From Microstegium vimineum (lineage: Eukaryota; Streptophyta; Magnoliopsida; Poales; Poaceae): DNA of 64,000 bases. Where the stretch lies: contig CM039120.1 in NCBI GenBank assembly GCA_022036555.1, positions 7,230,179 to 7,294,178 on the forward strand, written 5' to 3'. The notes beneath the pieces were generated by a model that worked only from the letters and a program-made list of their open reading frames with translations, was not told the origin of the DNA and ran no database searches. Shown in pieces: positions 57,341 to 64,000 of this stretch; the stretch's first letter is position 1, and every line of letters begins with the position of its first letter. Position numbers and translations under genes: made by a program.

Positions 57341-58982
57341 ATCTCCCCCTTGATGAGTGCATTGTCAACACAAGTGCATTTTAGATTTGAGCCACAAGGT
57401 AAAGCTCTCCAAATGACCAAAAGCTAAGAAAGCCAAAACGGGGTCACTTGAGAGAAGCAAAACGCATCCAAAACTTGGTTCCCAAAGACATGGGCAACGG
57501 CTCAACGCAACCAAGCAAAACGAAGCTAGCCCTCAAGAAGAGGCAGAAAAGGGCTCAACGCTGCTAGCAAGTCAAAGATACCAAAGCTCTCAAAGCTCAG
57601 AATACCAATTGAAGCACTAAGGGAGCTCAAAGATACCAATTAAAGCCCATAAAACTCAAGAAGCCAATCGAAACCTGTCGGAGCCAAAACACAAGCTAGA
57701 CCCTCCAGAAGAGGCAAAGGCTCAACACATCTAGCAAAAGCTCCCCCTGGGCGAAAGCACACTCAAGATACCAAGAAGGAAGAAAAGAGACAAAAAAGCA
57801 AGATTTTCACAAAACGCACAATTTCTCCACAATTTCTCCCCCTTGATCACATATCTTTCCCCCATGCTTTCTTCCCACAATGCACAACTCCCCCCTTAAG
57901 TGTAGATGGAGTGAAATGCACATCTCTCCCCCTTGTTGACACATGAATCTCATCAAAGCTCAAAACTCAAGAACCGGCCACAAATGCCATTAAAAGCAAA
58001 ATGAGTGCAAAAGCTTCATACTTAGAGCCAAGGCAATGAATAGATGCTCTAAGTGATGTGATCCTATGAGAATAGGAAAAGCTCTACGTGCCCAACAAAG
58101 ACTCAGGTTGAGCTAAAGATCACTTTAGAAGCTAAAATAGAGAAGATTACATGTGTGAGCAAGGAATGTGTATCACCTCCTAGAGACAACTAGACATGAC
58201 AAACAAGATAGGATCTATCTCAAAGCAATCTCATGTATAACAAGTAAAACTATCCCTAGCAAAGTTCATACAACAATCCAATGACCCAACTGAAAGAATT
58301 TTTCAAATTTCAGAGTTTCGCAGTCAGAATTCAGTTTTAGGCACATTTAAGTTGTATGCGAGTGGTTGTAAGCAAAGTGATGCCACTGCTTACCAACCGG
58401 GCGAAGTCAAAGGACTTAACACACACGGTTTTGGTCATACACGACACCGCTCAAGTATCAACCCATATGGGAAGCAGTCTCGAACACACGGTGAAGTGCT
58501 CATAATGCAAACCCAACTCGATCTTTCCAATTCACAAAACAGAGAGCAATTTCATTTTAGATCAATTTTAAGCATGGTGCTCAATGGAAGTGAATGAAAC
58601 AATGAAGAGCCATAGTTACAAGCTATATATAAGGCAGCCAAGAAGGATCTTCAAAAGCCTACACATGCTAGTGCCATTTCAGAGGTGACATGGGGAATTA
58701 AATTTAGTTTTAAAGCTTTTCTAACTTAGCTCTATTGCATATCAAGAGATCAAAGAGAGTCTAAGTTAGGCAACACCATAGACACATAAAGTACCTCAAA
58801 CAGAGCATAGATTCATTATATCGGCTATAGGTATGAAGCTTAAAATGAACTAAGTCACAAATGCAAATGAGATGCAAAATACAATGACACCAATTAACAA
58901 CTAAAAAGACACCAATAGAAAGAAAGAGAAAGAAAAGGCAAATAAGAACCAAAAGAACTATGATACACAAAGCTTTCCTCCT
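57341..58982 (-). other. Sirevirus post-pol spacer with several polypurine tracts
   Basis: On the minus strand, purine tracts like AAGGGGGAG occur at about 57341-57350, 57834-57843, 57886-57894 and 57925-57934, with a related CAGGGGGAGCT at about 57742. Multiple tracts between pol and the LTR are a known Sirevirus trait. A duplicated AAGAGGC..AAGGCTCAAC.. unit occurs near 57537 and 57708. No env-like ORF longer than about 80 codons is present. Confidence 0.75.
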
Positions 58983-61900
58983 CTAAAAAGGAAAGCAAAC
59001 ACCCAACTCGCCCCGAAGACGAGAAAACGCAGCTTGATCGAGAGGTTTTGTGAGAATATCCGCAAGCTGGTTTTGGGTATCGACATGCCGGAGGTCAATG
59101 TCGCCCTTCTCATAGTGGTCTCTCAGAAAATGAAATCGAACATCAATGTGCTTGGTCTTAGAATGGAGCACAGGGTTTTTGGCCACACTAATGGCACTCA
59201 TGCTATCACACAACAGAGGCACTTTAGTAAGCTCAAGACCAAAGTCCTTCAAAGTTGCAATCATCCAAAGCAACTGAGAGCAACAGCTAGCCACGGCAAC
59301 GTACTCAGCTTCGCACGTCGACTGTGCCACGCTAGACTGTTTGCGAGAAGACCAAGACACAAGAGAAGACCCGAGCAACTGGCAAGTCCCAGAAGTGGAC
59401 TTCCGATCAAGACGACAACCGGCAAAGTCGGCATCAGAATAACCACAAAGCACAAGAGAGGAGGAGGCGGAAAACCAAAGACCAAATTCGGGAGTGAAGC
59501 GCAAGTACCTCATGATGCACTTCACCGCCTGCTTGTGCGAAGTTCGTGGGGACGCCTGAAAGCGCGCACACAAGCAGACGGCGAACTGAATGTCCGGCCG
59601 AGTCGTTGTCAAGTACAGAAGCGACCTGATCATGCTTCGGTACTCCGTTTGATCCACCGCCTCTCCTTCCTCGTCCGCATCCAAGGCAGTCGTGGTTGAC
59701 ATGGGCGTCGAGAGGGGCTTTGCCTCGCCCATGTCAAACTTCTTCAGGATGTCCTTCGTGTACTTGTCTTGGTGCACAAACGTCCCTTCCCGGGTTTGCT
59801 TGATTTGCAACCCGAGAAAGAAGGTCAGCTCTCCCATCATGCTCATCTCAAATTCCCTGCTCATAAGATCTGCAAACTTGGCAACAAGAGCATGAGAAGA
59901 ACCACCAAAGATGATACCATCCACGTAAATCTGGACTAGGAGAGTGTCTTTGCCTTGCTTGAGGAGAAAAAACGTCTTATCTACCGATCCCATTTTAAAA
60001 CCCTTAGCAAGCAAAAATGTTTTCAACCTATCATACCATGCTCTAGGGGCTTGTTTCAAACCATACAAGGCTTTGTGGAGTTTAAAAACATGGTTTGGAA
60101 ACTTGGGATTTTCAAAACCGAGAGGTTGTCTAACATACACTTCCTCCTCTATGTAGCCGTTTAGGAAAGCACTTTTAACATCCATTTGAAAAAGTTTAAA
60201 ACCCTTAGAAGATGCAAAGGCTAGAAGGATTCTAATGGCTTCTAAACGAGCTACAGGAGCAAAGGTTTCCTCATAATCTATTCCCTCATTTTGACAAAAA
60301 CCTTGCGCTACCAACCTAGCCTTGTTACGCACTACCACCCCATCCTCACTTTGTTTGTTCTTGAAAACCCACTTGGTTCCTATAGGGTGGCAACTTGGTG
60401 GTGGTGGCACTAAGACCCAAACGCGGTTTCGCTCAAAGTTCTCTAACTCCTCATGCGTGGCATTAACCCAATCCGGATCCATCAAAGCGTGTCCAACATC
60501 TCGGGGCTCAAAAGATGCGACAAAAGCCGAATGAGCAAAATGAGAGATACGATATGACCTGGAGCGTGTGGTATGCTCGTTGATGTCGCCGATCATAGTC
60601 TGAGGAGGGTGGCGATGCTGAATGTGTAGCGGCGCCTCACGTGAAGAAGCTGCCTCCCCCTCGACAGCAGCTGGAGCTCCCTCAGGTGCAACGGGCACGG
60701 ACTGAGGAAGCTGCTCGAACGGTTCCCAAGTCGAAGAAGTAGAGGGGTCGGGGCCGTGAGTCGAAGTGGACATCGCAAGGTCGACGGGGGCAGCCGGTGG
60801 AGTCGGCTCGGGATCACCCCAATCGGCATCATCCTGCTCCTCCTCCACAAAGATGCTACTGTTCACCTCATCATTACCTGCAAGCTCAAAAACAGTGGAA
60901 ACACAGGGCATAGTCTCATCGAAGGTAATCTCACAAGTCTCCATCACTCGGTTAGTCTCAAGGTTAAGAGCACGATAAGCACGAGAGTGAGTAGAATAAC
61001 CAAGAAAGATACCGTCAGAAGACCGTGATTCAAATTTATCCAACTTACCACCCTTTTTGAGGATGAAGCACCTGCACCCAAACACCCGTAGGTGACTTAC
61101 CTTGGGTGGTCTCCCAAATCGCAACTCATAAGAAGTCTTTTTCTTGAAAGCTCAGAGAAAAATGCGATTGGAAACATAGCAAGCAGAACTGAGTGCTTCG
61201 GCCCAATACCGCCTAGGAGTCCTATGCTCATCGAGCATCGTCCTAGCCATCTCAACAAGGGTCCGATTCTTGCGCTCAACAACACCGTTCTGCTGGGGAG
61301 TGTAAGGAGAGGAAAACTGGTGGTCGAGACCCAAAGAGGAGCAAAGAGATGCAAATTGAGCATTCTTGAATTCTGTGCCATTGTCACTATGAATAGCTCT
61401 CATGGCATGCTTAGGTAGCTCATTTTGCAATCTCAAAATCAGATCATGCACATGCATAAAAGTCTCATCCTTACTCTCCAAAAAGAACACCCAAGAGTAC
61501 CTCGAGTAGTCATCAACGACTACAACCACATACCACTTCCCTCCTTCCGACCTAACCCGAGCTGGACCAACTGTGTCCATGTGTAAGAGCTCGCCGGTTG
61601 TGAGGTCATAATTTGAGTTATGAGAGGATGGGAAGCAGCAACCATCTTGTCATGTCTGCAAGGATGGCAAACCAAATCTTTCTCGAACTTCAGCTTTAGC
61701 AATCCTTGGATAAGGTCCATTGAACTAAGCCTTGCAAGCAAGTCAAAACTCAAATGTCCCAATCTCCTATGCCACTTCCAAAGCTCGAAAGAAGAACCGG
61801 CAAGAAGACAACGAGAAGGTCCGAAAGAGATAGAAAAATCCGCACGAAAAACCTTCCCGAAGGGTAAAATCCGACAAACAAGCTCACCACGAGAGTCCAA

Positions 61901-62178
61901 AATCCGAGACAAGTTTGGCTTAAAACTCACCTCAAAACCGTCTTCAAGGAGTTGCGATACCGAAAGAAGGTTAAAATGCAAATTCGCAACCAAAGCAATA
62001 TCCTTGAGGACAAAAGACGAATTGACTCAGATGGACCCCCGGGAGACAACCTTACCTTTACTCTTGTCCCCAAAAGTGATGTACTCAGTGTGGCGCACGA
62101 GGTCGAGGCTGGAGAACCACTTGGCACTTCCGGTCATATGGCGTGAACATCCGGAATCCACAAGCCATGTCTCCTCCA
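58983..62178 (-). pseudogene. Ty1-copia pol (protease, integrase, RT, RNase H), disrupted
   Basis: Protease: WLVDSGCSRHM, with the D-S-G site at 62150-62158. A TGA at 62027-62029 follows RGSI. The GAG-pre-integrase block WKWHRRLGHLSFDLLARLSS comes next. A one-base loss near 61593 (GGG to GG) shifts the frame before ELLHMDTVGPARV. Integrase: MDTVGPARV, AIHSDNGTEF and NGVVERKNRTLVEMAR supply D, D and E. A second TGA at 61152-61154 falls in NRIFL*AFKKKTSYELRFG. RT: the open frame runs from 61124, with GTKWVFKNK, ARLVAQGF and QMDVKSAFLNG. The polymerase box reads YVDG instead of YVDD (Gly codon 59916-59918). RNase H: DADFAGCRLDRKSTSG, CEAEYVAV and KHIDVRFHFLRD. The stop is at 58983. Domain order and motifs are certain; it is not functional as written. 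Confidence 0.93.
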
Positions 62179-62193
62179 GTCCTCCTTCCTACA

Positions 62194-64000
62194 TCAATAA
62201 AAAGACATAGGGTAAGCAAACGGACCAACACTGGGGTTAGTAAACTGTGAAGGATACCAGTGTTGTCCCACTTGCCCAAAGAATGGGTTAGGAGAAAAAC
62301 CAAACATCTCCTGCCCCATGGGGGAATAGCGATCACCGCGATAGGGAAAACGTGGTCCGCTAACGAAGGGAGGAGTAAATCCACCGCCACGAGGCCCGTA
62401 GTCGTATGGGTCACGACCAGAACCCCGCCGGGCACGACCACCGCGTGGTCTCGCCTCCTGAGGCCTAGTACCTTGAGGCATTGTAACTCTAGGCCTAGAA
62501 GTGCTCCTCTGAACTTTCGGTTCACGCACCCCAACTCGTGGGTGGTACATGTCCCGGTTGTTCAACTCAACCTGCCTCCGATCATCTCTCTTCCTCCTAT
62601 AGCAAAACTCAGCCAAGTGCCCATCCCGCTCACAATACTCACAATGGTACCTCACCACACTCTTGGTAGGCACTCTCTTGTTGGGTTGGGTGGCTCTAGC
62701 TTTCTTAGGAAGAGGATCACTAGAGATGTCTGGTAGTTTGTCAAGTGGGTTGCGAAGGTGGTTTGGTTTGGCAATCCACACTTGCTTTTGTGGAGTGGTT
62801 TTGGGTGGCTCTTCAAACACATCATCTCTCACAGGAAACTTGGAGGGGTCGGTAGGCTTAGGTGGAGTGATCTTGGTAAGCTTGGGTGTTGTGGTGGGTT
62901 TCTCATTCTCACTCAAACCACTGCACTCACCGATCTTACCGAACATGCTATCGTCCTTCCCACCTATAGCAAATCCTACTCCCGTGCTGCCAGCTCGCTT
63001 GCATTGGCTAAGCATCATCCCCAACTGCGGCTCTTGGCAAGACACCCAGCTCAAGATGGACCGAAGGTATGTGTTTTCTTCCTCGGTACACATCTTGTCG
63101 TGTCTGCACGACGCGATCTCAAGCTCCAAAGCCTCAAAGCGATCCGCCTCTCTAGTGCTATCTAAGCTGACCTTCTCTAACACAGCGATCCTAGCATCCT
63201 TCTGTGCCAGCTCAGAACGCAAGCCTAAGCAAACCTTGCACGCACCATGTAAGCTAGGTCTAGCCTTCAGCTCACTAATCTCCCCAAGTAGAGTGCCATA
63301 CTTGTCCTGGAGTGTGACAAGATCAGACATGTGGATGGCACAAGCATCACACTCTACCTCCTCGGTAACCACCACTTGTGCCTTAGCAAACTCTAGCTCA
63401 TGAAGCGTGCTAAGGTACTTTGCTTTGAAATCGTTCCTCTCACAAGTGGCACATTTGAGCAAAGCATCCTGACTAAGTAAGGTATCGTTCAGAGACTCAA
63501 GCTCGAGAGAGAGGGATTCGATGGTGGGTGATACCTCGGGTGTGTCGGAGTCATAGTCGTAGTCGGGGTCATCCTTGCGCTTCCCGATCTTGCCTTCTTC
63601 AATCGCCATGGTGCAAAAGCCACCGTGCTTGGTGTCGGCGTAGAAGCAGAGGTCGTTGAGCTTGTCCTCAACCTTTCCCTTCGACTCATCGTCGCTTGAG
63701 GAAGAGCCCCCGTCAGAGGAGGCATCGATGTCGCTGAGGGAGGCGAGGAAGGCTCGGTGCTTGGCCTTCACCTTGTCGATCACCTTCTTGGAGGACCTTC
63801 GGTTGTAGCCGCCCTTGGCCTTGTGCTTGTCCTCGAAGCGGTGCTCGCGCTTGTCCTTGCGCTTGGTGAAGTCACCCGCAGCTTTCTTGGGGCAGTTTGC
63901 GATGAAGTGATCCTCATCACCGCAACGGTAGCACCCCTTGGCCGAGCCACCACGTCGTCGGTTCAAACGGTTGTTGTGAAACCGTGAAAACTTAGTGATG
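62194..64000 (-). CDS. Sirevirus gag, 5' end beyond the window
   Basis: Gag builds the particle that packages the element RNA. The frame is open from the window edge and stops at 62194 (ends FAYPMSFY). A CCHC knuckle CYRCGDEDHFIANC is near the right edge (about 63895-63936), then Lys-rich KDKREHRFEDKHKAKGGYNR and an acidic Ser stretch (SDGGSSSSDDESKG). A long Leu/Glu-rich coiled-coil follows (ESLSLELESLNDTLLSQDAL ... ALELEIASC). A second CCHC, CEYCERDGHLAEFC, and an Arg/Gly-rich tail end the protein. Two knuckles around a coiled coil match Sirevirus gag as I know it. The protease frame differs from the gag frame by one base, so pol would need a shift, or an indel has occurred. Confidence 0.9.
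   Translation of the reverse strand, partial: ITKFSRFHNNRLNRRRGGSAKGCYRCGDEDHFIANCPKKAAGDFTKRKDKREHRFEDKHKAKGGYNRRSSKKVIDKVKAKHRAFLASLSDIDASSDGGSSSSDDESKGKVEDKLNDLCFYADTKHGGFCTMAIEEGKIGKRKDDPDYDYDSDTPEVSPTIESLSLELESLNDTLLSQDALLKCATCERNDFKAKYLSTLHELEFAKAQVVVTEEVECDACAIHMSDLVTLQDKYGTLLGEISELKARPSLHGACKVCLGLRSELAQKDARIAVLEKVSLDSTREADRFEALELEIASCRHDKMCTEEENTYLRSILSWVSCQEPQLGMMLSQCKRAGSTGVGFAIGGKDDSMFGKIGECSGLSENEKPTTTPKLTKITPPKPTDPSKFPVRDDVFEEPPKTTPQKQVWIAKPNHLRNPLDKLPDISSDPLPKKARATQPNKRVPTKSVVRYHCEYCERDGHLAEFCYRRKRDDRRQVELNNRDMYHPRVGVREPKVQRSTSRPRVTMPQGTRPQEARPRGGRARRGSGRDPYDYGPRGGGFTPPFVSGPRFPYRGDRYSPMGQEMFGFSPNPFFGQVGQHWYPSQFTNPSVGPFAYPMSFY

Larger units (their letters stand above)
55290..64000 (-). 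mobile_element. Sirevirus-type Ty1-copia retrotransposon (Ji/Opie-like), partial
   Basis: Minus-strand element. Reading from the window's right edge leftwards come gag (open at the edge), protease, integrase, reverse transcriptase and RNase H, then a 1.6-kb spacer and the 3' LTR. The order PR-INT-RT-RH defines Ty1-copia. A long gag with a coiled-coil region and two zinc knuckles, plus repeated polypurine tracts before the LTR, indicates the Sirevirus lineage. The 5' LTR and primer-binding site lie beyond position 64000. Two premature stops, a frameshift and a lost catalytic Asp show it cannot move on its own. Confidence 0.92.

Noticed and set aside
59034..63403. Plus-strand ORFs opposite gag and pol (up to 246 codons)
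   Set aside because: Antisense shadows of the retrotransposon; no domain.
1..64000. CRISPR arrays, tRNA, rRNA and bacterial-type operons
   Set aside because: No regular spacer array, tRNA A/B-box pair with acceptor stem, or rRNA segment was seen, and the gene structure is plant nuclear.

Overview
The window is nuclear DNA from a plant, almost certainly a grass and probably a panicoid (maize/sorghum/sugarcane/Miscanthus type). The reasons are GT-AG multi-exon genes with very GC-rich monocot first exons, many Stowaway- and Tourist-like MITEs with TA or TAA duplications, L1-type LINE tails, a CACTA end with GCCGAGTGC repeats, and a Sirevirus (Ji/Opie-like) Ty1-copia element. There is no bacterial-style operon. 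The genes stand alone and are separated by repeats.

Layout: 234-1880 holds the last four exons of a ubiquitin-specific protease (+). 1.9-12.8 kb is intergenic, with a solo LTR (7426-8616/8619), several MITEs and a 5'-truncated LINE bounded by a 15-bp target duplication (11999-12208). 13138-14139 is a single-exon AT-hook/PPC (AHL) DNA-binding protein carrying three one-base deletions that together restore frame. 15.6-20.5 kb is MITE-rich. 20506-25457 is a structurally complete hAT transposon with a perfect 8-bp target duplication (CCACCACC), arrays of GGTWACC motifs near both ends and a seven-exon transposase on the minus strand that carries one in-frame TAG. Just beyond it lie a RING-CH (RINGv) pseudogene (25530-26176), two unidentified exons (27340-27672), a LINE tail, and a short CCCH zinc-finger gene on the minus strand (28605-29617).

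34005-36829 is a complete nine-exon beta-carbonic anhydrase (+). It is followed within about 20 bp by a 400-bp inverted-repeat element, then by a two-exon bHLH factor (37624-38374, -) and a J-domain protein with a zinc-ribbon-like Cys cluster and a C-terminal AT-hook (41894-43255, -). 43.3-50.7 kb holds a LINE zf-RVT remnant and MITEs. 50715-51461 (-) is a MIZU-KUSSEI1-like (DUF617) protein. From 55290 to the window end lies a minus-strand Sirevirus: 3' LTR, a spacer with repeated polypurine tracts, a decayed pol and an open gag. Its 5' LTR is outside the window.

The recognisable genes have no obvious shared pathway. Several carry one-base indels, many in homopolymer runs (AHL x3, USP tail x2, CCCH exon 1, copia pol), and the bHLH has one in a GC run. 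This points to uncorrected long-read consensus errors at least as much as to pseudogenes, so any loss-of-function claim needs read-level checking. I found no evidence for a wholly new biological system. The most distinctive object is the hAT element with its subterminal motif arrays and internal telomere-like repeats.
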